Shown here piece after piece: positions 1 through 8,769 of a DNA stretch of 64,000 bases. Made by a program: the position numbers and the translations under genes. This stretch comes from G963676655 sp963676655 (GTDB taxonomy: Bacteria > Verrucomicrobiota > Lentisphaeria > Victivallales > Victivallaceae): positions 62,001 through 126,000 of the forward strand of contig CAXXKX010000005.1 in assembly GCA_963676655.2 (NCBI GenBank). Direction: 5' to 3'. Each line of letters begins with the position of its first letter. The stretch's first letter is position 1. The notes beneath the pieces were generated by a model that did not search any database, had not been told where the DNA came from, and saw nothing but the letters and a program-made list of their open reading frames with translations.

Positions 1-324
1 CACGGTATGGACGTCAAACTGGCCTTTAATTGCGCCGGCAGGAAGTTAGAACTGCCCGGCACCCGCAAACTCACCATGATGTTTGAAACCGATCCGAAGT
101 TTGAGTTCGACTCCTGCCCGATTGAATGGATTCCGATCTTTATGGAATGGATCAATACGACTTTTGAGGAAGATTTGAATCTGAAAGGCGCCGAACGTCT
201 CGGCGGCATACTACTCTTCGAGAACAATATTCTGACTTCAATCCGTATGGGAATCGACGACAATATTTCTCACGGTATTGTCGACCTGGTTAACGAATTA
301 AAAAACTGTATTGAAATTGCCTGA
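1..324 (+). CDS. hypothetical protein, possibly 5'-truncated, first gene of SrfB-like operon
   Basis: I do not recognise the family. An ATG lies at position 7 and gives a 105-residue product, but the frame is open to the window edge (codons His-Gly precede the ATG), so this may be the C-terminal part of a longer protein. No signal peptide or membrane segment is visible; the sequence looks soluble, with two Trp-rich stretches around residues 40-50. Its TGA stop shares its A with the ATG of the next gene (TGATG), so the two are probably translationally coupled and belong to the SrfB-like operon that follows. Confidence 0.55.
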   Translation, partial: HGMDVKLAFNCAGRKLELPGTRKLTMMFETDPKFEFDSCPIEWIPIFMEWINTTFEEDLNLKGAERLGGILLFENNILTSIRMGIDDNISHGIVDLVNELKNCIEIA

Positions 325-842
325 TGACTCCTTTGAACATAAGTAAATCCGATTCCGGCTCGCTGTCAGCGGTCGATGCCTGCCGTCACCTCTGGCAATT
401 GTCAGAGATCAACGAATCGACATTGATCAACGCGCTGAAACAAGTCTGCGGCATCGACTACATCGATCAGGACTTGTTTTTGCTGCCGGATAACCTGATG
501 CAGGCGGCGGAGAATATAATTCGTTCCCGGGCGACCGAAGTCGACCAGGGCGTAATCGAGGATATGGTCAAAGCCATGCACGCTGCGGATGACGAACTGA
601 AATTATGGCTGCGGGAAATTCAATTATATTCGCCCCATCATCCGGAACTGTGGCGCGTCTGTGCTTTTTTTCTGGAGCGATTGTTGCGTGGCGAAGTCGA
701 CGAACCGCCTCACGACAGTTTTTCCGCCGGACTCGACCGGCTGCAGAAATCACTTAAACCGGGCCAGCCGATCGATTCGTTCTGGCGCGAGGCCTGGGAG
801 CTGCAATGCCGGGTCATACGCCACAATAAATTTACCGAGTAA
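324..842 (+). CDS. hypothetical soluble protein of SrfB-like operon
   Basis: This 172-residue protein is of unrecognised family. It looks mostly helical and cytoplasmic, with no signal peptide, membrane segment or cysteine motif. It starts inside the stop codon of the upstream gene and ends 21 bases before the large ATPase gene, so it is very likely co-transcribed. The position suggests a partner or accessory subunit of the SrfB-like ATPase; that role is inferred from context only. The start is supported by the coupled TGATG overlap rather than by a clear ribosome-binding site. Confidence 0.65.
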   Translation: MTPLNISKSDSGSLSAVDACRHLWQLSEINESTLINALKQVCGIDYIDQDLFLLPDNLMQAAENIIRSRATEVDQGVIEDMVKAMHAADDELKLWLREIQLYSPHHPELWRVCAFFLERLLRGEVDEPPHDSFSAGLDRLQKSLKPGQPIDSFWREAWELQCRVIRHNKFTE

Positions 843-863
843 CATTCCGGGGAAAGTAGTAAT

Positions 864-3449
864 ATGTTGAAATTTGACGGTGTGCCATTGAATATTCCGC
901 TGCGCAACGGCGGCGGCTTGTTCTGCGAACAGATATTTATCCCGGAATTCGTGCTGGACGACTTTGGCTATGACCTGAAAAACTGGAACTTTGACCAGAC
1001 TTTCAAAATCTACAACAATACAAAATTTGATCTGCCGGTTTTTCTTGAGTTTCTGCCTGTTCCTAACGGAGTAAGATGCCTCATGGAAGTGGATACCCGC
1101 TGCTTTCCGGTATTGACCAGTTTCGATAAGACGTTTGAAATGCGAATCCAGCTGCAATTCTATCGCAAGGACAGCAGTGAGCTTGGGCCGCCGCTGCCGT
1201 TGTTTACCTTCCGGGGCGAACCGCTGGGCGAAGCCCCGGTCGAGGCATGCCTGGTCATTGATCTCGGCAACACCCGGAGTTTCTGCCTTGTTGTTGACGA
1301 CATCACAAATCTCGGAAGCAATCAGGTCATCGGATTGTATCGACCGCACATGAATCCTGACGATTCGAAGGGAGTGGAACGTGACAGCGGCGTCTTTGAC
1401 AGTTTTACGGTACTCGAGCATCCGGGACGTTTCGGGGGACGCGGTTTTCTGGAAAAACTATCGTTTGCTCGCGTCGGATCAAAAGCCTTGAGTCTGCAGC
1501 GCGATATCATTGAGGACTATTCCCTGGTCGGCCGCTACTCTTTGAGTTCCCCTAAACGTTATTTCTGGCAGAGCGACCCGGAACAAGGGGCATGGAAGGC
1601 CGCGCCTTCACTTGAGACTACCGACTGCATCAGCGTCAAACCCGGCGGTCCGCTGATCGATGAACTGTTGCGCGAGTTCGCCCGTGAAGATATAGTTGCC
1701 GAGGCGGAACGCCTGGAACATAAAGGGAAAAAGATTCCACTTGACAGTCTGTATGTACCGGGTCAGGTGGAGAAAGTTGCCCGTGAACTGGGGATCAAGC
1801 CGATCCCGCCCGAGCGTATGCCGCGTTCCGCCGTCCTGGCCGGTTTTATGGTGGAAATCCTCGAACAGACCGAGGGTTACCTGAACAGTCCCGAGTTTAT
1901 CAATTCAACTAGGATAAAGCGTCCGCGGATGATTACCCGGGTCTGCGTCACCTACCCTTCCGGCTGGGCAAAATCGGAAATATCCGAATATCGTGACCGT
2001 CTGAAAATGGGCCTGCGTTCATTTTCGATTCTGCGTAACCGGACTGTGCCGGAACTCGATGTATCATGTGACGAAGCCGGAGCGGCCATGCTCTGCTTTC
2101 TCTACAGTGAGATTATCAAATTTGGCGGCAGTGCCGACACGTATTTACGCACCTATGGCCGAAGCGGACGGCCGGGACAGCCTCCAACCGCACGGATCGC
2201 CGTCATCGATATCGGCGGCGGAACCAGTGATCTGGTTATTGCCGAAGCTTGCGGAACCGGTGACTCCAGCGGCGGCAGGATCGATGTTATCACTCTTTAT
2301 CAGCATGGCTTCAATCGTGCCGGAGACGAACTGCTGCGCCACGTTATCGAAGGCGTTGTCCTGCCGGTTCTGGGCGAAGCGTTTTTCTTCAGCAATCCGG
2401 AACTGCGGCGTTCTCTTTTTGCCGATTTGCTCGGAGCAGCCGGCCTGGTTGCGTCGGATCGTCGGGTCACCTGGGCCAGAACTCTCTGGTTCCAACTGGC
2501 GATCAAGGTAATTCAATGTGCGGCTAACGGTAAATTTGTAGTTTCACTTGAAGATGATGCCAATATGGCCGACGGTTTCAATTCGTTTCAGGCCACTTGC
2601 AAGCAATGGGCCGTTGATCATGGCGTCGGAGACTTTTTCGATGATACCCCGCGGACTAGAATCGAGCTGCCGGAAAATGTTAATTCCAAAATAATTCAAC
2701 TTACGCGTTCATCCTTCTCGCAGATTATCCGTAATTTCAGCGCGGCCTGCAGCGCATTCAACTGCGATATTGTCCTGCTGGCCGGCAAGACAACGGAATA
2801 CCCGCAGGTATTTGACCTGTTCCGGGAAAACATCCCCCTGCCCGACAGCAAATTCATTTCACTGAAAGACTACCGGACCGGGCCGTGGTGTACCATGACC
2901 GCCCGGGGATACATTGACGACATCAAGGTCACCACCGCGCTCGGCGCAGCGCTCAAGACGCTTTCAGACATGAATTCGCCGCTGCTGAACAACCTGCGCT
3001 TGTCATTGTCGATGGCTCCCGGTATCGACGAACGCAATCATTACTGGGGTCAGGTGGCAATGGGCCGCCGCCGTTTCGGCAACTCCAAAGCGGTGTTCAC
3101 CCCGTCAAACGATACTGCCGTGATCGCGATGGCCGGCAATTCTTATATACTTGGACGGCGTCGCTTCGGGTTGGAGCAGCAGGATGCATATCCGGCCAGC
3201 GAACTTCGGGTTAAACCCAAATATTCCGGTCTCGGCACGATTGTCGATACAGCCGTCGTAACTGTTGCCAAGCGGATCGCATCCGACGGCAGCGTCTCGC
3301 TGGAAATTATTGATGCCGCCGGTGATTTTTCCGACGGCTCCGAACTGAAAGTCGAACATCTGGAAATCCGGCATCGGACCTCATTTGAGGATGACCAGTG
3401 GATAGATTCCGGTTGTATTTTATCCGATGACTGGACCCTGAAAAACTGA
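864..3449 (+). CDS. SrfB-like actin-fold ATPase (861 aa)
   Basis: This large protein carries the nucleotide-binding signatures of the actin/Hsp70/sugar-kinase fold. A phosphate-1-like motif (IDLGNTRS) lies near residue 132, a phosphate-2-like motif (VIDIGGGTSD) near residue 447, and an adenosine-type loop (VLLAGKTTEYP) near residue 636. The overall organisation, with about 125 residues before the first motif, and the length resemble the SrfB family (PF07520), first named from the Salmonella srfABC operon, whose biochemical function is poorly known. No signal peptide is present, so it is probably cytoplasmic. A GGGGAAAG ribosome-binding site precedes the ATG. Family assignment is by eye; a distant actin-like ATPase of another family is possible. 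Confidence 0.65.
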   Translation: MLKFDGVPLNIPLRNGGGLFCEQIFIPEFVLDDFGYDLKNWNFDQTFKIYNNTKFDLPVFLEFLPVPNGVRCLMEVDTRCFPVLTSFDKTFEMRIQLQFYRKDSSELGPPLPLFTFRGEPLGEAPVEACLVIDLGNTRSFCLVVDDITNLGSNQVIGLYRPHMNPDDSKGVERDSGVFDSFTVLEHPGRFGGRGFLEKLSFARVGSKALSLQRDIIEDYSLVGRYSLSSPKRYFWQSDPEQGAWKAAPSLETTDCISVKPGGPLIDELLREFAREDIVAEAERLEHKGKKIPLDSLYVPGQVEKVARELGIKPIPPERMPRSAVLAGFMVEILEQTEGYLNSPEFINSTRIKRPRMITRVCVTYPSGWAKSEISEYRDRLKMGLRSFSILRNRTVPELDVSCDEAGAAMLCFLYSEIIKFGGSADTYLRTYGRSGRPGQPPTARIAVIDIGGGTSDLVIAEACGTGDSSGGRIDVITLYQHGFNRAGDELLRHVIEGVVLPVLGEAFFFSNPELRRSLFADLLGAAGLVASDRRVTWARTLWFQLAIKVIQCAANGKFVVSLEDDANMADGFNSFQATCKQWAVDHGVGDFFDDTPRTRIELPENVNSKIIQLTRSSFSQIIRNFSAACSAFNCDIVLLAGKTTEYPQVFDLFRENIPLPDSKFISLKDYRTGPWCTMTARGYIDDIKVTTALGAALKTLSDMNSPLLNNLRLSLSMAPGIDERNHYWGQVAMGRRRFGNSKAVFTPSNDTAVIAMAGNSYILGRRRFGLEQQDAYPASELRVKPKYSGLGTIVDTAVVTVAKRIASDGSVSLEIIDAAGDFSDGSELKVEHLEIRHRTSFEDDQWIDSGCILSDDWTLKN

Positions 3450-3463
3450 CAGGAGATTGCCAA

Positions 3464-4474
3464 ATGAACAAAATAATCAAAAAACTCATCTGCTTATCGG
3501 TTTTTATTTACGCCTTAACGGCCACTGCTGCCGGGGATGAAGCAGAAGATCCGGTCAGTCCGGTTATGATATGCCTGGTTGTGCTTATTTTATGCGCTTT
3601 TTTTACGATCGGCCTGCAAATATTCAGAGGCGGTTCCGGCAGCGATAAAACCAGACGGGAGATCGATAAGATCAAGGAGCAATTCAGCAGTGTCGACAAC
3701 AGCCTGAAAGCAATTATGAGAAAAATGAAGTCTGAAGTAACGGTTGGCGGCAGTGTGCGCAGCGTAGAGTCGGTGATTGATTCATCCACCGCGTCCCGGG
3801 ATATCTATGAATTGAAAACCACGGTCATTAACAGCCGTAACAATTTGGGTAATGAGCTGAAAGAATTGAAAGCCGAAGTGGGCAATATCCTGTTGATTCT
3901 CAACAAAGACAATAAAGATAAACTGATTGAGGAGATTCAGAACCTCCAGCGGATCAACGCCGAGCAAGCCAGATACATTACCGAGGCTAATATGAAGCTG
4001 GAACAACTCTCGCAGCAGGATACAACGGCAAAAAATGAGTTTCTCGATAGAATCATTCCGCAGGAACTAACTGACCTGTTCTACAATATCGAAGGCTTCG
4101 GCGGTGATGAATGCGACCCTAAACTGCTTGACCTCTATTTTGCGGTCATTAGTCTGCACCATAAGGCTGAAGCCAGAAACAAAGACGAACTGCGCAAAGG
4201 ATTCATTATGTTCGACGGCTTTCTTTTTGATACTTTTAAAGACGATGTTGAATCGCTTACCGCTTTGCGCAATCATTTTGCCGCTTTGTTCAATGAAGAT
4301 TATTTGAAAGGGTACTTTCAGGTTGAATGGCCGGCGCCTGGTGATATTTTCGATCCGTCCCGACACAAATCCCATATGAGTTCGGGCAATCGGATTGCGT
4401 TGGCGGAATCGGCGGTGATCTGCAACAGTGAGGGCCAGGTACTGGTTCCGTCCAGAGTGGAGACTAAGCGATGA
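3464..4474 (+). CDS. membrane-anchored coiled-coil protein of SrfB-like operon
   Basis: This 336-residue protein begins with a signal-like hydrophobic segment (about residues 5-22, ending near TATAAG) and a second hydrophobic segment around residues 30-50. A long charged heptad region follows (about residues 60-200, consistent with coiled coil), then a globular C-terminal domain. AGGAG precedes the ATG, 14 bases after the ATPase gene, and its last codons overlap the next gene (ATGA). It is probably a membrane tether or scaffold for the cytoplasmic ATPase, but this is inference. I do not recognise a named family. Confidence 0.65.
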   Translation: MNKIIKKLICLSVFIYALTATAAGDEAEDPVSPVMICLVVLILCAFFTIGLQIFRGGSGSDKTRREIDKIKEQFSSVDNSLKAIMRKMKSEVTVGGSVRSVESVIDSSTASRDIYELKTTVINSRNNLGNELKELKAEVGNILLILNKDNKDKLIEEIQNLQRINAEQARYITEANMKLEQLSQQDTTAKNEFLDRIIPQELTDLFYNIEGFGGDECDPKLLDLYFAVISLHHKAEARNKDELRKGFIMFDGFLFDTFKDDVESLTALRNHFAALFNEDYLKGYFQVEWPAPGDIFDPSRHKSHMSSGNRIALAESAVICNSEGQVLVPSRVETKR

Positions 4475-4875
4475 AATCCGAGATACCTGAAAAATTCTGC
4501 GCTAAAATAAATGAATTCATGATCGAGCGTGATGTCCGGCTTGCTCCCGGTTTTATAATCTGTCCGTGTTTTATCGAAGGTTCATGGTGTGAAGTCTGGA
4601 CCGTGTTCACCGACAAATCGGCTGCCATGAATATCAGCGAAGACGATGAAAACCAGGAAACCGATGAGATAACCGGAAAATTACAGGCCAAAGGACTGGA
4701 ATACACGGTTCGACAGGTCAATGTCGTCGATCAGTTCAGTCCGTTACGCTGTCAGGTCGGCGATCATTTCTTTGCCACCTCCGACGCTGAAACAATAGAT
4801 TTTCTCAAGGGAATCAGTCATCCGGTCGCGGCCAGAAAAGCGTCCGGTAATACGTCTGCTCAAACTCAAGCGTGA
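4471..4875 (+). CDS. hypothetical small protein, last gene of SrfB-like operon
   Basis: This 134-residue soluble protein has no recognised family. Four cysteines are present (CAKIN and CPCF near the N-terminus, RCQVG near residue 92), but not in a classic zinc-ribbon spacing. The start codon overlaps the preceding stop by four bases (ATGA), a strong sign of translational coupling. The C-terminal tail is low-complexity and Ala/Thr/Ser-rich. The gene ends the operon: it is followed by an AT-rich repeat and then by a separate promoter. Confidence 0.6.
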   Translation: MKSEIPEKFCAKINEFMIERDVRLAPGFIICPCFIEGSWCEVWTVFTDKSAAMNISEDDENQETDEITGKLQAKGLEYTVRQVNVVDQFSPLRCQVGDHFFATSDAETIDFLKGISHPVAARKASGNTSAQTQA

Positions 4876-4879
4876 AAAT

Positions 4880-4930
4880 ATTTAAGCTTAAAGATGAAGG
4901 CTTAAGGATTAAAGCTTAAAGGCTCCGGGG
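4880..4930. repeat. AT-rich TTAAGGCTTAAAG repeat, copy 1
   Basis: A block built from variations on CTTAAAGATGAAGG and TTAAGCTTAAA, ending in GGCTCCGGGG. Similar blocks lie at 5761-5810, 9652-9694 and 12561-12599. Copies 1 and 2 flank the pseudopilin-like gene at 4994-5758, and copy 4 follows its paralogue. Confidence 0.7.
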
Positions 4931-4943
4931 AATCAAATAAAAC

Positions 4944-4972
4944 TTGACTCTTCTTGAATATTCTGCTATAAT
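4944..4972 (+). promoter_or_regulatory. sigma-70-type promoter for the pseudopilin-like gene
   Basis: TTGACT (4944-4949) and TATAAT (4967-4972) are separated by exactly 17 bases, 22 bases before the ATG at 4994. An AAAGGGG ribosome-binding site lies between. This is a near-consensus housekeeping promoter, so the gene is transcribed separately from the SrfB-like operon. Confidence 0.8.
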
Positions 4973-4993
4973 ACATTCAGAAAGGGGAATATT

Positions 4994-5758
4994 ATGGAAG
5001 ATGATAACAAAACACCGTCGGCATTGGGGAATTTGAGTTTAATAATCGGAGTACTGGCACTGCTTTTCGCCTTGTCTTTTTATCAAAAAATCCCAATGGT
5101 ATTTTTAAGTCTGTTGTTGGCGGTGCCGGGACTTCTTTTTAGTATAGTTTGTCTTTTCAACAGCAAAATTAGTCGATTACCATTGGTATTGGGCATTCCG
5201 ATTAATCTTGCTGCAATATTTTTCACTTTGACAAGTATCCCTACTCACGGACATGTTAGAGTACGCGCCAGACGAATATCATGTGTCTCCAACCTGAAAC
5301 AAATCGGTTTGTCGTTGAAGCAGTACGCAATGGATTACAATGACTGTTTTCCGCATCAGGACGGAGTTGGCGGGCTCGAACAAATACGCTCCAATGACTA
5401 CTTAACCGACTATGGGGTTTATACCTGTCCAAGTACATCTACAACGAACGGCTCCGGAACGCAGCCATTAAGCACTACCAATTGTGACTATATTTACTTC
5501 GGTGGTTTCAAAGAGGGTAACGATCCCCAAATTAACGGCTTTGCAGAGACTCCTCTGGCTATGGATATTCCGGGAAATCATAAGGAATATTTGAATGTGC
5601 TGTTTCATGATGGACATGTTATGGGATACAAATGCTCTGCTAAAAACAGCAAAGAGGCAATAGATTTTCTCCATAAAAAATTCAAATACACGCCGGAACA
5701 TTATAAAATCCTGAAAGATAAAGCCATCAAAGCGGATATCGCCAGAGGGCTGCCGTAA
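4994..5758 (+). CDS. membrane-anchored pseudopilin-like (DG-motif) protein
   Basis: The 254-residue protein has three hydrophobic segments within residues 10-80. The domain that follows matches the C-terminal part of Lentisphaerae/Planctomycetes pseudopilins: CVSNLKQIGLSLKQYAMDYND, a Cys-Pro segment (YTCPST), and the closing VLFHDGHVMG. There is no prepilin leader (no FTLIELLVV), so the pseudopilin domain is displayed from a multi-pass anchor instead of being assembled by the secretion machinery. A paralogue lies at 11899-12558; both end in a region containing LHKKFKY followed by a Lys-rich helix. It has its own consensus promoter and is flanked by AT-rich repeats. Function unknown. Confidence 0.7.
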   Translation: MEDDNKTPSALGNLSLIIGVLALLFALSFYQKIPMVFLSLLLAVPGLLFSIVCLFNSKISRLPLVLGIPINLAAIFFTLTSIPTHGHVRVRARRISCVSNLKQIGLSLKQYAMDYNDCFPHQDGVGGLEQIRSNDYLTDYGVYTCPSTSTTNGSGTQPLSTTNCDYIYFGGFKEGNDPQINGFAETPLAMDIPGNHKEYLNVLFHDGHVMGYKCSAKNSKEAIDFLHKKFKYTPEHYKILKDKAIKADIARGLP

Positions 5759-5760
5759 AA

Positions 5761-5810
5761 CTTAAAGCTTAAGGCTTAAAGATGAAGGCTTAAAGTATAA
5801 AGATGCCGGG
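5761..5810. repeat. AT-rich TTAAGGCTTAAAG repeat, copy 2
   Basis: Same motif family as 4880-4930 and in the same orientation: AAGGCTTAAAGATGAAGG appears in both. It begins immediately after the stop codon at 5758 and separates that gene from the 3' end of folC. Confidence 0.7.
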
Positions 5811-5826
5811 AAATAAGCGTTGCCAA

Positions 5827-7044
5827 TCAGATGTTGAGTACGGTTTCAGGTGCGAATCGGCCCAATATTTCGCCCGAAAGATAAAGCGAACCGGTAACCA
5901 GCAACGGATTGTTGCGCGGTCGCGCCAGCGCCAGCGAAACAAACGGCTCGGCCGAGGCCGGAATCGCGGTAAAATGCCGGGCGCATTTGACCAGTTCTTC
6001 CGGATCGATCGAGGGACGGCGGCCAACTATTGGAACAAATATAAACTCGTCCGCCACTGAAGCAAGAGCCTTGATAATGCCGGCGGCGTCCTTGTCTTCC
6101 ATGCAGCCAAAGATAACCGTATAACGCTGTCCCGGCGACAATTTTTCCAGAGTGGCGGCCAGGGTCTGCGCACCTTCCGGGTTGTGCGCCCCGTCAACAA
6201 CGGTATCATCGGAAAGAATTTGACAACGTCCGGGCCAACGGGTGGTGCCGACGCCTTCGAGCGCTTTTTCCATATCCAGACCATGTTCTCGCTCGAGATA
6301 ATTCAACACTGCGGTAACCAGCGCAAGATTCCGGCGCTGATATTCTCCGACCAGCGGTAAATCAACATCAGGCAATTCCCTGACTGAATTATAAACGGTG
6401 CATCCGAGTTCCTTTGCCCGTTCTTTTACGACAGCTTCAGCCTGAACAGGCAGCTTGCCGATAAAGACCGGGCGGCGCGGTTTGATGATTCCGGCTTTTT
6501 CAAAAGCGATCTCTTCAAGCGTTTCGCCAAGGTATTCGCAGTGTTCCAGCGAAATAGAGGTGATCACCGAACAAAGAGGGTCAACAACATTGGTAGCGTC
6601 AAGTCTGCCGCCCATGCCGGTTTCCCAGATGACATAATCAACATTGTTATCAGCGAAATGCAGAGCCGCCATCGCGGTAGTAAGTTCAAAATAAGTCGGA
6701 CAGCGCAGATCCTCTTTCATTTTTTCCACCGCCGGCCGGAACCGGGTAATCAGGGCGGAAAAACCTTCTTCCGATATTGCCTGTCCGTCGACCCGGAAAC
6801 GTTCCCGGACCGAAATCAGATGAGGTGAACAATAGAATCCGACTTTATATCCGGCCCCGCGAAGCGCGGCATTGAGCATAGCGCCGCAAGAGCCTTTGCC
6901 ATTGCTTCCGGCCAGGTGAATAAATTTCAAATCCAGGTGCGGAGAACCGACTGACACTAAAAGTTCCTCCACCTGATCAAGACCAAGTTTAATCCCGAAC
7001 ATCATCAGGGAATCAAGATACGCGGAGCCTTCCTTAAAATCCAT
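5827..7044 (-). CDS. folC: bifunctional folylpolyglutamate synthase/dihydrofolate synthase
   Basis: This ligase adds glutamate to dihydropteroate and to tetrahydrofolates in the cytoplasm, using ATP. The Mur-ligase P-loop GSNGKGSCG is at residues 46-54, followed by the characteristic YCSPHL and RERFRVDG segments. A middle motif (TSISLEHCEYLG) and the C-terminal-domain motif VDGAHNPEGA are also present. At 405 residues the length is normal for FolC. An AGAGGGG ribosome-binding site precedes the ATG. It lies 15 bases behind the tolB-like gene on the same strand, so co-transcription is likely. Confidence 0.93.
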   Translation of the reverse strand: MDFKEGSAYLDSLMMFGIKLGLDQVEELLVSVGSPHLDLKFIHLAGSNGKGSCGAMLNAALRGAGYKVGFYCSPHLISVRERFRVDGQAISEEGFSALITRFRPAVEKMKEDLRCPTYFELTTAMAALHFADNNVDYVIWETGMGGRLDATNVVDPLCSVITSISLEHCEYLGETLEEIAFEKAGIIKPRRPVFIGKLPVQAEAVVKERAKELGCTVYNSVRELPDVDLPLVGEYQRRNLALVTAVLNYLEREHGLDMEKALEGVGTTRWPGRCQILSDDTVVDGAHNPEGAQTLAATLEKLSPGQRYTVIFGCMEDKDAAGIIKALASVADEFIFVPIVGRRPSIDPEELVKCARHFTAIPASAEPFVSLALARPRNNPLLVTGSLYLSGEILGRFAPETVLNI

Positions 7045-7059
7045 ATACCCCTCTCTGTT

Positions 7060-8244
7060 TCAGCGGATCGGCGACCATGCGGGCATGGTTAACTTACTGC
7101 TGCTGCCAAGCAATCTGCGAGTATTTCCGGTCCAACTGTCAATAATATATAGTTCCGTTCTGCCGCTATAGCTGCGGCTGCAAACGATATGGCGGTCATC
7201 GGGCGCCCATGACGGAGACTCCCAGCTCCCGGCGGTTTTTGTCAAAACTCGATTCCGGTCAGGATGGCTCAAATCGTAGACCGCAACCGCATAATCTCTC
7301 CCCATCCGGCATGAATAGGCAATTTGATTATCCGACGACCATGACGGAGATGCCGCTTCACTGCCTTCTGTGTTCAGCCTGACGCTGCTCCCGCCGTTCG
7401 CCCCGATTATATACAAACGGGGACGCCCGCTGCGACCAGATACATAACAAATTTTTCCACCGGACGGACTCCAGTACGGTGACGATTCCGGCTCACTGCC
7501 ATAGGTAAGGCGTCGTCTGGCCCGGCCCTCAAGCGCTTTGACATAAAGTTCAACCTGGCCGTCTTTACTCAGGATTAAAGCCAGATACTTGCCGTTCGGG
7601 GATATTTTACCCCCGGCATTAAGACCGGCAAAACCAACCAGACGGCGGGAACGCAGCGGGAATATCTGCGTCTGAATAATGCTGGTGACGGCCCGGCCGT
7701 ATTTTGTATATACGACGGATTTACCGTCGGGTGACCATGACGGTTCGACACAAAGTGAGCGGAAAGAGGTAAGTCGTTTAAAATCACCACCGTCGATATC
7801 ACAAAGAAAAATGTTTTTAACGCCGTATCCTGATTCCGCACTGAACGCAATCCTGGTACGACAAATACCCTTGATCTTAAAGATTTTTGTAAGAATAGAG
7901 TCAACTAACGCTTTGGCGCATTCGCGACTGTCGTTGTTGACTGAGCTTTGAACAGAAAAACCGGGTTCGTTGAGAGCTGCAACATTCAGGCTTGCTCTGC
8001 CGCCGGAAACCTGTCCTGATATAGTGTAATCGGCCTTGCCGGTAATAACCCGGAACCAGCCGCAGGCCTTAAGAAAAGAACCGACCTCACGAGACACCGC
8101 GGCGTCACCAGAGACGCCGCGATACAACAAGGTCGGATTTTCAGCAAAGCCGCGGGCCGCCTTAACGACCCGGATCTGGCCGTGAACCGTCATTACCAGA
8201 GAAAATAAAACAATTCCGGCAATAACTGTTACGGTCTTTTTCAT
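7060..8244 (-). CDS. tolB: TolB-like periplasmic beta-propeller protein
   Basis: A signal peptide (about residues 1-22, ending near VHGQ) is followed by an N-terminal alpha/beta domain. From about residue 140 there are repeated PD40/WD40-like blades with the pattern P(S/A)WSPDG(K/R) and near-variants (PSWSPDGKSV, PYWSPSGGKI, PSWAPDDRHI). In the Tol-Pal system TolB sits in the periplasm and links Pal to the inner-membrane complex. No tolA, tolQ, tolR or pal is nearby, so a stand-alone TolB-like propeller cannot be excluded. The ATG has a GGGAG upstream. The neighbours asnC-like and folC lie on the same strand at short distances. Confidence 0.85.
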   Translation of the reverse strand: MKKTVTVIAGIVLFSLVMTVHGQIRVVKAARGFAENPTLLYRGVSGDAAVSREVGSFLKACGWFRVITGKADYTISGQVSGGRASLNVAALNEPGFSVQSSVNNDSRECAKALVDSILTKIFKIKGICRTRIAFSAESGYGVKNIFLCDIDGGDFKRLTSFRSLCVEPSWSPDGKSVVYTKYGRAVTSIIQTQIFPLRSRRLVGFAGLNAGGKISPNGKYLALILSKDGQVELYVKALEGRARRRLTYGSEPESSPYWSPSGGKICYVSGRSGRPRLYIIGANGGSSVRLNTEGSEAASPSWSSDNQIAYSCRMGRDYAVAVYDLSHPDRNRVLTKTAGSWESPSWAPDDRHIVCSRSYSGRTELYIIDSWTGNTRRLLGSSSKLTMPAWSPIR

Positions 8245-8271
8245 GATCAGCCTGCTCTCCCTGATGATTTA

Positions 8272-8541
8272 TCAGCCGAAAATTTCATCCAGATTATAAT
8301 CTGAATGAGCGGCCAGGGAAATCAGGGTTTTAGTGTGGCAAATGCCTTGTATATCATGAGGCATCTTGTTCGCGACGATATCAGATAACGCAGCGTTATC
8401 ATGAACTCTGACCATTACAGCCAAATCATATTCTCCGGCGACAGCATACACTTCAGTGACGCCGTCGAGAGCCAGAATGTCTTTGATTACGCGATTAAGG
8501 TACTGACGTTCAACATTAACTAAAACAATTCCAGTTACCAT
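8272..8541 (-). CDS. stand-alone Lrp/AsnC ligand-binding (RAM) domain protein
   Basis: At 89 residues this corresponds to the effector-binding domain of Lrp/AsnC regulators without the N-terminal helix-turn-helix. It has the beta-alpha-beta-beta-alpha-beta pattern, with VTEVYAVAGEYDLAVMV in the middle and a C-terminal helix (HSDYNLDEIFG). Such proteins form oligomers that can bind amino acids or pair with full-length Lrp proteins; what this one binds is unknown. GAAAGGAA precedes the ATG. It is the first of three same-strand genes (RAM, tolB, folC). Confidence 0.85.
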   Translation of the reverse strand: MVTGIVLVNVERQYLNRVIKDILALDGVTEVYAVAGEYDLAVMVRVHDNAALSDIVANKMPHDIQGICHTKTLISLAAHSDYNLDEIFG

Positions 8542-8769
8542 GTTTTTCCTTTCGGTTTAATTTTTGTAATTTTCCGGAAATTTATAATTCCTGAAACTTA
8601 GTATATTCATTTCGACACATTATTCAAGTTATTAATCCGTTTATCAATGGATTTTTTTCAATTTTTTCAACCATAAGCTATTTAAGCAACAAGGCAACTG
8701 GCAATATCAAAAAAACTGATGTATATTTTTTGTTTAAACTCCACTTCTCAATCAATAACAGGTAAAAAA

